A stretch of 31,896 nt of DNA from JBHEKP01 sp041859375 (GTDB lineage: Bacteria > Hydrogenedentota > Hydrogenedentia > Hydrogenedentales > CAITNO01). Location: the NCBI GenBank assembly GCA_041859375.1, contig JBHEKP010000146.1, positions 1 through 31,896 on the forward strand, given 5' to 3'. Every line of letters starts with the position of its first letter. The first letter of the stretch is position 1. The notes under the pieces were generated by a model that worked only from the letters and a program-made list of their open reading frames with translations, was not told where the DNA came from and did no database searches. Shown in pieces: positions 13,691 through 21,411 of the stretch. Both the position numbers and the translations under genes were made by a program.

Positions 13691-13987
13691 GTGTTTATCC
13701 TGCGCGTTCAGGGGCCGGGCGCCTCTGAGGCCGCCGATCTTTTGCGTGCGCGTCTGCGGGAAATGGCCGCGGACGCGGGTGTCTCCGTGGTGTGCGATGA
13801 CGGCGACGGTGACGGTGACGGTCCCTCTTACCGGATGGCCCCCCATGACACGGCGGAATTTGCCGCCGACAAAATGCTGGACCTGCTGGCCGGACTGGGT
13901 GTTGTTGACAGTGAAGCCGGAGGTCTTAGCGAGGATGAGGAAAGGGCGATAAGGCAACGGTTGACCGACTTGGGATATCTGGAGTGA
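13691..13987 (+). CDS. Small sat-linked protein of unknown function
   Basis: 98 residues with a GTG start directly abutting the sat stop, which suggests translational coupling. The N-terminal 35 residues form a beta-strand and helix (FILRVQGPGASEAADLLRARL). Next comes a short run of alternating Asp and Gly (DDGDGDGDG), then AEFAADKMLDLLAGLGVVD. The last residues (EDEERAIRQRLTDLGYLE) look like the short C-terminal tail that I associate with sulfatase and phosphodiesterase-type proteins of planctomycete-like bacteria. I recognise no family for the whole. Its position suggests a role beside sulfate activation, for example as a small partner of Sat, but that is inference. Confidence 0.7.
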   Translation: MFILRVQGPGASEAADLLRARLREMAADAGVSVVCDDGDGDGDGPSYRMAPHDTAEFAADKMLDLLAGLGVVDSEAGGLSEDEERAIRQRLTDLGYLE

Positions 13988-14021
13988 TTATTTATGCCCG
14001 GTACGGGCACGGAACAGCCTG

Positions 14022-15083
14022 ATGAGGATTGCGCTGCTGACAGACATAGCCGGACACTGCCCCGTGAAGGGGCGTGTCGCGGCGCCATCAGACTGGACAC
14101 TCCTGCGCCAGACGGTTGCCGCGGCCGCCACGGCGGATGCCGACGCCCAGTTTGTCATTCTCACAACCCAGCGCAGCCACGGCTGGTTTGAGGGATTCGA
14201 GCGTGTTTGCGTCTCCGAAGGGGGGCGTGTGCGCCTGCCGGGTACAAGTCCGGCGGAGAAGGTGTTGAAGACGCTGGCGCCGGATGTTCTGCTGTGGCCT
14301 TTCGGCGGGGACATGCCCCTGCGCGGCCGAATCCCAACGGTGCTTTACGCGCTGGACCTTTTCCCCTGGGTGGCGGCGGATGCGGCTTCGGTGGCGCCGC
14401 CTGTCACAAAAACGGCGCGCGCGTCGGCCCAGAAGGCCCAGGTGATTCTCTGCCCCTCCAACGCGCTTCAGAAACAGGTTGCCATTTCCCTTGGCATCGG
14501 AATGGACAAAATTGTTGTGGCGCAGCCCGGCGTATCCCCTGTTTTCTCAACGCCTCAGCAGCGGGCGGTTGCGGGGGATTATGCCGTTTTCCCGGTGAAC
14601 CGCCACACCCTTCCCTGCCTTGGGGCGCTCCGTGACGCCATGGAAAAAAGGCCTGAATTTTTCCCGCCGGTGCTGGTTGTGCTCGGTGCGCCCTGGTCAG
14701 GCGAACCCGCGAACTGGGGGCGGGAGGTCATACGGGTGGAGCGCTGCCCGGAAAACATCCGCGCCTCCCTGATGCAGCACGCGCGCATGCTGTTGTACAC
14801 CGCGGTGCATGACGGCGCCGGTGTGCCCGTGATGGAGGCCCTTTGCTCCGGCGTCCCCGTGCTTGCATCAAAATCCTGCGCGCTGGGTGAAATCGGCGGC
14901 AGGGCGCTGCTTCACTGTGACCCGCAAAACTCGACATCAATCATCCAGACGCTCCGGCGTTTCCACGATGAAAGTGCACGGGAACAGGCGGAAAGGATCG
15001 CCGCCGGACGCTCCTGGATTTCAGATGTGACTTGGGACAAATGCGCTTGGAAGGTGCTTTCCGCCGTCAAGCGCGCGTTGTGA
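14022..15083 (+). CDS. GT-B family glycosyltransferase (GT4-like)
   Basis: 353 residues. The N-terminal Rossmann half starts MRIALLTDIAG and contains VLYALDLFPWV. The second half has VILCPSNALQKQV and KIVVAQPGVSPVF at the domain junction. Around residue 263 comes HDGAGVPVMEALCSGVPVLA, where the Glu of the E-x7-E-like donor-binding site is seen (MEALCSG), then GGRALLHCDP. This is the usual layout of group-1 transferases, which move a sugar from a nucleotide donor to polysaccharide or lipid acceptors at the inner membrane. The ribosome site is weak, and a small GCCCG/CGGGC hairpin precedes the gene. Donor and acceptor are unknown. No other glycan genes are adjacent. Confidence 0.85.
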   Translation: MRIALLTDIAGHCPVKGRVAAPSDWTLLRQTVAAAATADADAQFVILTTQRSHGWFEGFERVCVSEGGRVRLPGTSPAEKVLKTLAPDVLLWPFGGDMPLRGRIPTVLYALDLFPWVAADAASVAPPVTKTARASAQKAQVILCPSNALQKQVAISLGIGMDKIVVAQPGVSPVFSTPQQRAVAGDYAVFPVNRHTLPCLGALRDAMEKRPEFFPPVLVVLGAPWSGEPANWGREVIRVERCPENIRASLMQHARMLLYTAVHDGAGVPVMEALCSGVPVLASKSCALGEIGGRALLHCDPQNSTSIIQTLRRFHDESAREQAERIAAGRSWISDVTWDKCAWKVLSAVKRAL

Positions 15084-15115
15084 CGTTTCATCCGAACGGG
15101 GAAAGGGCGCGGACC

Positions 15116-15670
15116 ATGAAGGGTCTGTTGACGGTGTTTTTCCGTGTCTCCCTGCTTGCGGCGTGTCTGCTGGCATTTCAGGGCTGCATGCCCAACGATC
15201 TTCTTCTGTTTGTCGGAAAGTGGGAGAACGGCGAGGGGAACGTCAATTTCGGTGTTGACAAATTCACCTCCAAAACGAGGTTCTCTTTTGGGGAGATGGT
15301 CATAGACGGCCATTACCGGGTGGATGACACGAAATCTCCGAAAGAGATTGACCTGACCGTAAGCAGGGTCCGCTATCTGTTCACGGGCAGCGGGGGCGAG
15401 GAGCGCACCCTGCGCCAAATCACGCGGGAGGACGCCCGCGCAATCTACGACGAGGGGTTGGCCCGGGCGATGGTGAGCGGTGTGGGGGATGACGTCATCG
15501 CCATGAGAAAACTTTACGCCTGCCTGGAAAGTCTCGCACTGGAGGCGTCCCTGCCCGGAATTTACCAGTTGCACATTGACTACGGAACCTATCTGCAGCT
15601 TGCCTACAGTCTTCCATGGCAGGAGCGTCCCTGGGACTTCGGGGCGGGGTATGTGCTGGAGGAATACTGA
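15116..15670 (+). CDS. Probable lipoprotein of unknown function
   Basis: 184 residues from MKGLLTVFFR at 15116. The in-frame ATG at 15032 would overlap the glycosyltransferase gene and hide the signal. Residues 1-24 form a lipoprotein signal with LAFQGC as lipobox and Cys24 as the lipidated residue. Gln at -2 is unusual but allowed. The mature part begins with a strand-rich domain: GKWENGEGNVNFG, then RFSFGEMVIDGHYRVDD. A W-x-x-G start followed by short strands is typical of small beta-barrel domains of the lipocalin or DUF type. The C-terminal half is helical. The gene is last in the sat cluster and ends 10 bp from the convergent SDR gene, with no visible terminator. Confidence 0.72.
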   Translation: MKGLLTVFFRVSLLAACLLAFQGCMPNDLLLFVGKWENGEGNVNFGVDKFTSKTRFSFGEMVIDGHYRVDDTKSPKEIDLTVSRVRYLFTGSGGEERTLRQITREDARAIYDEGLARAMVSGVGDDVIAMRKLYACLESLALEASLPGIYQLHIDYGTYLQLAYSLPWQERPWDFGAGYVLEEY

Positions 15671-15680
15671 ACCGCCGGTG

Positions 15681-16535
15681 TCACGGGCGCGTGGCAAGCA
15701 GCGCCCCGTACCCCTCGCGGTAGGTGGGAAAGGCAAGACGGTATCCCGACTCCACCAGCAGCCTGTTTGAGACACGCCTGAATCCCCCACGCTGCGGCTC
15801 CATGCGCGCGTCCGGGGCCGTGCGCGAAAGGGAAACCCCGGCGGCGTCCGCAAGCCATTGAAGCAGCGCTTCTTTTTCCACCGGTTCGTTGTCCACGCCG
15901 CAGTACAATGTTTTGGGGTTTTCCAGGACCGCAAGATGGCGCAACATGCCCGCGCAGTCCTTTTGGTGCACCAGGTTCAGGATTGTGGGTGGTCCGCCAT
16001 TGGAAAACGGAACAGTTCCTGACAGGACCGCGTCAAGAAGGCGGGTGCGCCCCGGCCCGTAGATTCCCCCGAAACGCACGACTATGGCGGGAATGCCGCT
16101 GTTGAGAACGAGACTCTCCCCCTCCAGGAGCACTTTTCCGGAAAAACGAAACGGGAGGGCCACGCTTTCCTCGTCCACCCACTCCCCCCCGTTTTGATGG
16201 TAAACACCCGTGGAGGAAACATACAGCAGGCGGCCCGTCCTGACACCGCACCGGTCCAGCGCGGCAAGAAGATTGCCCGCCCCGTAAACATAGGCGGCGC
16301 GGTAGGCCTCCTCGGAGAAGCCCACCGCGCCGGTGGTGTAAAAAACAGCGTCAAACGCGTCCGTGCCAAAGCGGAGAGTTTCGGGGCGCGACAAATCCGC
16401 CTTCACCGGCAGGATTTCCGCAGGAAGCGAAGACACGTCCCTTCGCAACCCGGACACTTCCCAGCCATGCGCCGCAAGATCAATTCCAAGGGCGCAGCCC
16501 ACATATCCGCAACCGGCTATGAGGGCCTTTGGCAT
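15681..16535 (-). CDS. NAD(P)-dependent epimerase/SDR protein (YeeZ-like, atypical)
   Basis: 284 residues from MPKALIAGCG, with AAAGGA eight bases upstream. The Rossmann glycine motif GCGYVG is at residues 8-13. Further on come VSSTGVYHQNGGEWVDEES, VVRFGGIYGPGR and LVHQKDCAGML, the order seen in extended and atypical SDR proteins of the NAD-dependent epimerase family. The Tyr of TGVYH lacks the usual Lys four residues later, so it is grouped with atypical SDRs like YeeZ rather than active epimerases. The substrate is unknown. It lies 16 bp downstream of serC on the same strand and is probably co-transcribed. Confidence 0.82.
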   Translation of the reverse strand: MPKALIAGCGYVGCALGIDLAAHGWEVSGLRRDVSSLPAEILPVKADLSRPETLRFGTDAFDAVFYTTGAVGFSEEAYRAAYVYGAGNLLAALDRCGVRTGRLLYVSSTGVYHQNGGEWVDEESVALPFRFSGKVLLEGESLVLNSGIPAIVVRFGGIYGPGRTRLLDAVLSGTVPFSNGGPPTILNLVHQKDCAGMLRHLAVLENPKTLYCGVDNEPVEKEALLQWLADAAGVSLSRTAPDARMEPQRGGFRRVSNRLLVESGYRLAFPTYREGYGALLATRP

Positions 16536-16551
16536 GGCGCAATCCTTTCGG

Positions 16552-17640
16552 TCACCCGTGGGTGCGCTGGAACTCAAGCATGAAGTCGCGCAGCGCCTTT
16601 ACCCCGTCAACAGGCATGGCGTTGTAAATGGACGCGCGGCAACCGCCCACGGAGCGGTGGCCCTTCAGCCCGTCAAGTCCCGCCTTGGTGGCCTGCTCGA
16701 TGAAGAGTTTCTCCTGCTCCTCGTTGCCCACGCGGAAGGTGACGTTCATGAGGGAACGGTGCGCCGTCTGCGCGTGGCCCCGGTAGAACCCGCCGCTGGC
16801 GTCAATCGCGTCATACAGGAGTGCGGCCTTGGCCTCGTTAATCTCGGCGATCTTTTCCAGGCCGCCAATGTCGTTGCGCAGCCATTTGAGCACCAGTCCG
16901 ATGATATAAATGGTGAACGACGCGGGCGTGTTGTAGAGGGAGTCGTTCTCCACCATCACCTTGTAGTCCAGCAGCGGCGGCAGGTTTTCCGGAACCCGGT
17001 CAAGCAGGTCCCTGCGCATCACCACCACGGCGGTGCCGGAGGGGCCGACATTTTTCTGCGCGCCGGCGTACAGGAAGGCGTATTTGGCCATGTCCAGCGG
17101 GCGGGACAGGAAGTCGGAGGAGGCGTCGCAGAACAGGGGCTTGCCCTTCACATCCGGCTCCGTCTTGAACTGGATGCCCTGGATCGTCTCGTTGGACGTC
17201 ATGTGCACGTATTCGGCGTTCGGGTCCAAATCCAGTTCGCCGTCCGCGGGCATGCGCACGTAGTTTTCCGCCTTTCCCGACCAGGCGCTGCGGGGCGTTC
17301 CGAAGCGGGCGGCATCCTTGAACGCCTTGCCCGCCCAGGAACCCACCGACAGATAGTCGGCCGACTTGCCGTTCAGGAAGTTCATGGCAAGCATGGTGAA
17401 CTGCATTGTCGCGCCGCCGGGGGTGAAAAGGACCTCAAAATCGTCGCCAACACCAAGCAGCGCCTTCAGGTCGGCCTTGGCCTCGGCAAGAATCCTCAGG
17501 AAAGTTTTTGAGCGGTGGCTGATTTCCATGATGGAAGCGCCCGCTCCGGGGTAGGAAAGCAGTTCCGCCTGGGCCTGTTCCAGCACCGGCAAAGGCAGGG
17601 TCGCGGGACCTGCCGAAAAATTGTACACCCGTTCAGTCAT
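16552..17640 (-). CDS. serC: Phosphoserine aminotransferase
   Basis: 362 residues from MTERVYNFSAGPA, with AAGGAG eight bases upstream. The in-frame extension to 17724 is unsupported. A class-V aminotransferase of normal SerC length, it turns 3-phosphohydroxypyruvate and glutamate into phosphoserine and 2-oxoglutarate. It also often serves pyridoxal phosphate synthesis (erythronate branch). NFSAGPA and MEISHRSK are near the N-terminus, GGATMQF binds the cofactor phosphate, D172 in CDASSDFLSRPLD contacts the ring nitrogen, and K196 in YAGAQKNVGPSG forms the internal aldimine. RSVGGCRASIYNAMP near the C-terminus binds the substrate carboxylate. It is cytoplasmic and the first gene of a two-gene minus-strand unit. 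Confidence 0.96.
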   Translation of the reverse strand: MTERVYNFSAGPATLPLPVLEQAQAELLSYPGAGASIMEISHRSKTFLRILAEAKADLKALLGVGDDFEVLFTPGGATMQFTMLAMNFLNGKSADYLSVGSWAGKAFKDAARFGTPRSAWSGKAENYVRMPADGELDLDPNAEYVHMTSNETIQGIQFKTEPDVKGKPLFCDASSDFLSRPLDMAKYAFLYAGAQKNVGPSGTAVVVMRRDLLDRVPENLPPLLDYKVMVENDSLYNTPASFTIYIIGLVLKWLRNDIGGLEKIAEINEAKAALLYDAIDASGGFYRGHAQTAHRSLMNVTFRVGNEEQEKLFIEQATKAGLDGLKGHRSVGGCRASIYNAMPVDGVKALRDFMLEFQRTHG

Positions 17641-17807
17641 TGCCGTTCTCCTTGAAGTTTGGACGGGCGGAAGCCCGTCCTTGTGCGCCGCCTCGCATGG
17701 CGTTCCTTGCGGAATGGGCGGCATTATAAATGAAACACCCCGCCCCCCCCAAACTTTCAGCGCGATTTTTGACGAAAAACCGCCTGTTTTCCGCCGCCGG
17801 GGGGATT

Positions 17808-17816
17808 TGCTATACT
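17808..17816 (+). promoter_or_regulatory. Extended -10 promoter for adk
   Basis: TGCTATACT is a TGn-extended -10 about 82 bp upstream of the adk start. A weak TTTTCC lies 18 bp further up. Confidence 0.5.
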
Positions 17817-17898
17817 ATCGCGCCAAAGATGATAAATTCCGGCCCCAACTTCGGGGCGGGACAACGGGCCGCCATGTGCGGCGCAGAAAGGGATTATT

Positions 17899-18540
17899 AT
17901 GGGATTGCGAGTGGTCATGCTGGGCGCGCCGGGAGCGGGAAAAGGCACCCAGGCGGTGCGGATGGCGGTTGAGCTTGGGGTGCCCCATATCTCCACCGGC
18001 GACATTTTCCGGAAGAATCTGAAAGAGGGCACGGAACTGGGAAAAAAGGTGCAGGGTTACCTGAACAGCGGCGGGCTGGTTCCGGACGAACTCACCTGTG
18101 ACATCGTGGCGGACCGTCTTCAGGAGGCGGACTGCGCCAACGGGTATATTCTGGACGGTTTCCCCCGGTCCATCCCCCAGGCGGAGATGCTCAAGGCCTT
18201 CCTGGCAAAACGCGGGGAAAAGATAGACGCCGCGTTCAACATTGACGTCCCGGACGAGGAAATAGTGGACCGTCTCAGCGCGCGCCGCACCGACCCCGAG
18301 ACGGGCGCGATTTACAATCTCAAATTCAGCCCGCCGCCGGCGGATGTGGCCGCGCGGGTCATCCAGCGCGAGGATGACAAGCCGGAGACCGTGCTTGCAC
18401 GGCTCAGGACCTACCATGAGACCACCGAACCCATCATCGAGTGGTACGGAAAAGAGGGCGTGCTGAAGAACGTGGACAGCCGGAGCGCCTCCCCGGACGA
18501 GGTGTACGCCAGGGTGATGGCCATCGCGCGGGCGATGTGA
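17899..18540 (+). CDS. adk: Adenylate kinase
   Basis: 213 residues. It balances adenine nucleotides (ATP + AMP to 2 ADP) in the cytoplasm. The P-loop GAPGAGKGTQ is at residues 9-18, then ISTGDIFR, DGFPRSIPQAE and the LID. The LID (ARRTDPETGAIYNLKFSPPP) is the long form but lacks the four zinc cysteines, and is somewhat shorter than in the E. coli type. REDDKPETVLARLRTYHETT carries the LID-side arginines and the usual tail. AAAGGG lies seven bases upstream of the start. Unlike in many bacteria it is not beside secY or ribosomal genes. A strong terminator follows directly. Confidence 0.96.
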   Translation: MGLRVVMLGAPGAGKGTQAVRMAVELGVPHISTGDIFRKNLKEGTELGKKVQGYLNSGGLVPDELTCDIVADRLQEADCANGYILDGFPRSIPQAEMLKAFLAKRGEKIDAAFNIDVPDEEIVDRLSARRTDPETGAIYNLKFSPPPADVAARVIQREDDKPETVLARLRTYHETTEPIIEWYGKEGVLKNVDSRSASPDEVYARVMAIARAM

Positions 18541-18563
18541 CGGCAGGCAAATCATTTCTTGAC

Positions 18564-18599
18564 GGGCGGCGGGTGCGGAAACCCGCCGCCCTTTTGTTT
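18564..18599 (+). terminator. Rho-independent terminator after adk
   Basis: GGGCGGCGGGT (18564-18574) pairs with ACCCGCCGCCC (18581-18591), perfect over 11 bp with a 6-nt loop, then TTTTGTTT. Confidence 0.92.
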
Positions 18600-18627
18600 A
18601 ACGGGAAAGGCCGCCCGGCGTTATAAT
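18597..18627 (+). promoter_or_regulatory. Probable promoter for the 18665 gene
   Basis: A perfect -10 TATAAT (18622-18627) with TTTAAC at 18597-18602 (19-bp spacer) as a possible -35, directly after the adk terminator. Confidence 0.5.
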
Positions 18628-18664
18628 GCCCGTGTGTGGAGGCACACAATAAAGGAAGGCAGTC

Positions 18665-19114
18665 ATGGATTCCTCAAAACTTGTTAAACTGGCGATTGCC
18701 GCGGCGGTGGTTGTGCTTGCCTTTCCTTTTGTCCTGCGGCTGCTCCCAAAGCCGGTTACCTTTGAGCGCGCACAGGCCGGGTTCGCCGCGGCAGGACTGC
18801 CGGTGGCCGATTTTCAGGTGGCCCCCCGCGCCTCCAACGAGGCTGTGGCGGAGGCGGGCATGACCGTGAACGGGGTGACGGTGAACATTTACCAGTATGA
18901 CAATGAGGGCACCATATCCCGGTACATGGAGTACCAGAAAAAGGACCCCGGCACCGCCATCGTGGAAACTTGGAACCTGGCCCAGTCCCTGGGCGCCGCT
19001 GTCCGCAAGGAAAGACCCTCCCGCGCCGTCCGCAGGGGAATGATGATGATGGTTGCCACCGGTGACGATCAGGCAATGGTCAACCGGATCGCCGACGTGT
19101 TCGCGGATCTCTGA
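18665..19114 (+). CDS. Membrane-anchored hypothetical protein
   Basis: 149 residues with AAGGAAGG upstream. Residues 7-27 (LAIAAAVVVLAFPFVLRLL) form an N-terminal anchor. The rest is a compact alpha/beta domain with GLPVADFQVAPRASNEAVAE and VTVNIYQYDNEGTISRYMEY, then RGMMMMVATGDDQAMVNRIA, reading like a ferredoxin-like or small periplasmic fold. I know no family. It has its own promoter and a shared terminator, so it is a single-gene unit between adk and the EF-G paralog. Gene reality is well supported by the ribosome site and flanking signals. Confidence 0.78.
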   Translation: MDSSKLVKLAIAAAVVVLAFPFVLRLLPKPVTFERAQAGFAAAGLPVADFQVAPRASNEAVAEAGMTVNGVTVNIYQYDNEGTISRYMEYQKKDPGTAIVETWNLAQSLGAAVRKERPSRAVRRGMMMMVATGDDQAMVNRIADVFADL

Positions 19115-19120
19115 CACACC

Positions 19121-19173
19121 AAAAAAGGAAAAGGCGGAAACCCGTTTCCGGGTTCCCGCCTTTGGTGTTTTCT
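19121..19173. terminator. Bidirectional terminator between convergent genes
   Basis: GGCGGAAACCCG and CGGGTTCCCGCC pair with one mismatch (outer AAA/TTT adds three pairs). T-rich tracts follow on both strands. It serves the 18665 gene (+) and the EF-G paralog (-). Confidence 0.88.
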
Positions 19174-19185
19174 CGGGTGGGGGGA

Positions 19186-21225
19186 TCAGTCCTCCTCTTC
19201 CCCGCTCCTGGTCTTCTCGTAGGCCGCCACGATTTCCTTGGACACAAGCTCGGGCACCTCGTCATAGTGGCTGAACTTCAACTCGTAACTGCCGCGCCCC
19301 TGCGTCATGCTGCGCAGTTCGGTGGAGTACTTGAGGATTTCAGCCTCAGGCACCAGCGCGCGGATTACCTGCCGCCCGCCGCCCACGGAGTCCATGCCAA
19401 GCAGCCGGCCGCGGCGGCTGTTCATGTCGCCGCTGATATCGCCCATGAATTCCGACGGCACGGTGACGGCGATTTCCATGATCGGCTCGAGCAGGCAGGG
19501 TTTCGCCTGCTTGACGCCGTTGATGATGGCCTTGCGCGCCGCCAGTTTGAACGCCATCTCCGACGAGTCCACCGCGTGGAAGGAGCCGAAGTACAGCTCG
19601 ACAATGATGTCCACCACGGGGTTGCCGCTGATGACGCCCCGGAGCAGGGTCTCCTGCGCGCCCTTGTCGACGTGGGGAATGTACTGCTTGGGCACCACGC
19701 CGCCGACGATGCTGTCAACGAACTCGTAGCCGGCCCCGCGCTCGTTCGGCTTGAGGCGCAGCCACACGTCGCCGTACTGGCCGTGGCCGCCGGTCTGTTT
19801 TTTGTGCTTGCCCTGAAGCTCGCACATGCCCTTGATCGTCTCGCGGAAGGCCACCTTGGGGACGCGCGTCTCCGCCTCAACCTTGAACTTGCGCTGCATG
19901 CGCTTGAGCAGGATGTCGAGCTGAAGGTCGCCCATGCCGCGGATGACATGCTCGTTCGTGTCCGTGTCGCGGTAGTGGGTGAAGGTGGGATCCTCCTCCG
20001 CCAGACGGTTCAACGCCTCGCCGATCTTGTCCTCGTCGGCGCGCGACTTCGGGGAGATGGCGAGTTTGACCATGGACACGGGAAGCTCAATCTTGGGCAT
20101 GGAAACGTTGCAGCCGGGGGCGGCCATGGTGTCGCCGAAGCGGGTGTTCTTCAGCTTGGTCACCGCGGCCAGATCGCCGGGGCCCACCTCTTCAACGCCC
20201 ACCTGGTCCTTGCCGCGGAGCAGGTAGATTTTTCCGGTGCGCTCCTTGGTGTTGCTGTTGACGTTGTAAAATTCACTGTCGGTTTTCAACGTGCCGCTGA
20301 GCACGCGGAAGAGGGTCAGGTGGCCCACATAGGGGTCAACCACCTGCCGGAAGACCTGGGCGAAGAAGGGCTCGTTGACGCCGACCTTCACCTCCACATC
20401 GTTCTCGTTTCCGTCCTTGGCGATGACTTTGCGCGCCAGCGGGCTTGGGAAGGATTCGGCGATGATGTCGAGAAGTTCGCCGAGGCCGATGTTGCCCGAA
20501 ACGCTTCCCCCGATAATCGGGATGATTTTTCCCGTCGTGATGCCGTTTTGGAGGCCCGTGGTGAATTCCTCGGGGGAAAGCTCCAGGGTCTCAAGGTACT
20601 TCATCGTCAGCTCTTCATCGGTCTCCGCGACCGCCTCAACGAGGGCCTCCTTGATGGCGTCGCCGCCGGGCACCGAGGAGGCGTCGCCCGTGACGATGTT
20701 CACCACGCCGCCGAGGGAGGCACCCTCGCCCATGGGCACCACAAGGGGAACGCAGTGCTTGCCATAGGTGTCCTGCAGCGCCTTCACCACCTCCATGAAG
20801 CTGGTGTGCTCGCGGTCGAGCTTGTTCACAAAGAACGCGCGCGGCACGTTGAACTTGTCAGCGTATTTCACCGCGTTGTCCGTGCCCACCTGGACGCCCA
20901 CGGAGGCGTCAACAACAATCACAAGGCCGTCCATCAGCGGCGTGGACGCGGCGATTTCGCCGAGGAAATCCACATAGCCGGGATGGTCGATGAAATGAAT
21001 GCGGCTGTCCTTCCAGTTGAAATTCACGAGTTTCATGGCGATGGTGCACTTGCGCTCCACCTCTTCCTCAAGGTAGTCGCAAACCGTGTTGCCTTCCTCA
21101 ATGCTTCCAAGGCGGCTGGTCAGACCGACATTGTGAAGGATGCGCTCCACCATTGTGGTTTTGCCGACGCCGCCATGGCCTACAATGCCAACGTTGCGGA
21201 CCTTTTCAGGATTCATGCTAGCCAT
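19186..21225 (-). CDS. EF-G-like translational GTPase paralog
   Basis: 679 residues from MASMNPEKV, with GGAGG eight bases upstream. It has full EF-G length and domain order. G1 is GHGGVGKT (16-23), where true EF-G has AHVDAGKT. G3 is DHPGYVDF (80-87), where EF-G has DTPGHVDF, so the catalytic His is Tyr. G4 is NKLD (134-137). Domain IV shows GGHGQYGDVW and VDSIVGGVVPKQYIP, domain V PEAEILKYSTELRSMTQGRG, and the end is acidic. The G1 and G3 forms match the EF-G-like class often called FusA2 or EF-G2, not the main elongation factor beside rpsL/rpsG. Known paralogs act in recycling, ribosome rescue or stress. The exact role here is unknown. It is a single-gene unit with its own promoter. Confidence 0.88.
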   Translation of the reverse strand: MASMNPEKVRNVGIVGHGGVGKTTMVERILHNVGLTSRLGSIEEGNTVCDYLEEEVERKCTIAMKLVNFNWKDSRIHFIDHPGYVDFLGEIAASTPLMDGLVIVVDASVGVQVGTDNAVKYADKFNVPRAFFVNKLDREHTSFMEVVKALQDTYGKHCVPLVVPMGEGASLGGVVNIVTGDASSVPGGDAIKEALVEAVAETDEELTMKYLETLELSPEEFTTGLQNGITTGKIIPIIGGSVSGNIGLGELLDIIAESFPSPLARKVIAKDGNENDVEVKVGVNEPFFAQVFRQVVDPYVGHLTLFRVLSGTLKTDSEFYNVNSNTKERTGKIYLLRGKDQVGVEEVGPGDLAAVTKLKNTRFGDTMAAPGCNVSMPKIELPVSMVKLAISPKSRADEDKIGEALNRLAEEDPTFTHYRDTDTNEHVIRGMGDLQLDILLKRMQRKFKVEAETRVPKVAFRETIKGMCELQGKHKKQTGGHGQYGDVWLRLKPNERGAGYEFVDSIVGGVVPKQYIPHVDKGAQETLLRGVISGNPVVDIIVELYFGSFHAVDSSEMAFKLAARKAIINGVKQAKPCLLEPIMEIAVTVPSEFMGDISGDMNSRRGRLLGMDSVGGGRQVIRALVPEAEILKYSTELRSMTQGRGSYELKFSHYDEVPELVSKEIVAAYEKTRSGEEED

Positions 21226-21314
21226 TCAATGACCTCCGCTACTGGTTGATCGGCCCGGAAGCGGGCCTGCCGGAACAACTTGGAAAAACCGCATATTTTC
21301 GGACAAAGCGCCAA

Positions 21315-21344
21315 AGTATACCCTTTATTCCCCGTTCTGCTCAA
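21315..21344 (-). promoter_or_regulatory. Promoter for the EF-G paralog
   Basis: On the minus strand TTGAGC (21339-21344), an 18-bp spacer and TATACT (21315-21320), about 90 bp upstream of the start codon. Confidence 0.6.
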
Positions 21345-21411
21345 ATCAATTTCCAGCCGGGGAAGAAGCGCGCCCGGACATATGTTTTTATTGGAAAAGG
21401 AGATCAACACC

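Noticed and set aside
19162..21249. A 695-codon plus-strand ORF opposite the EF-G paralog
   Set aside because: It mirrors the EF-G gene, is His/Val/Ala/Asp-rich as expected for a complementary frame of a GC-rich gene, and has no ribosome site. The minus strand shows all G motifs.
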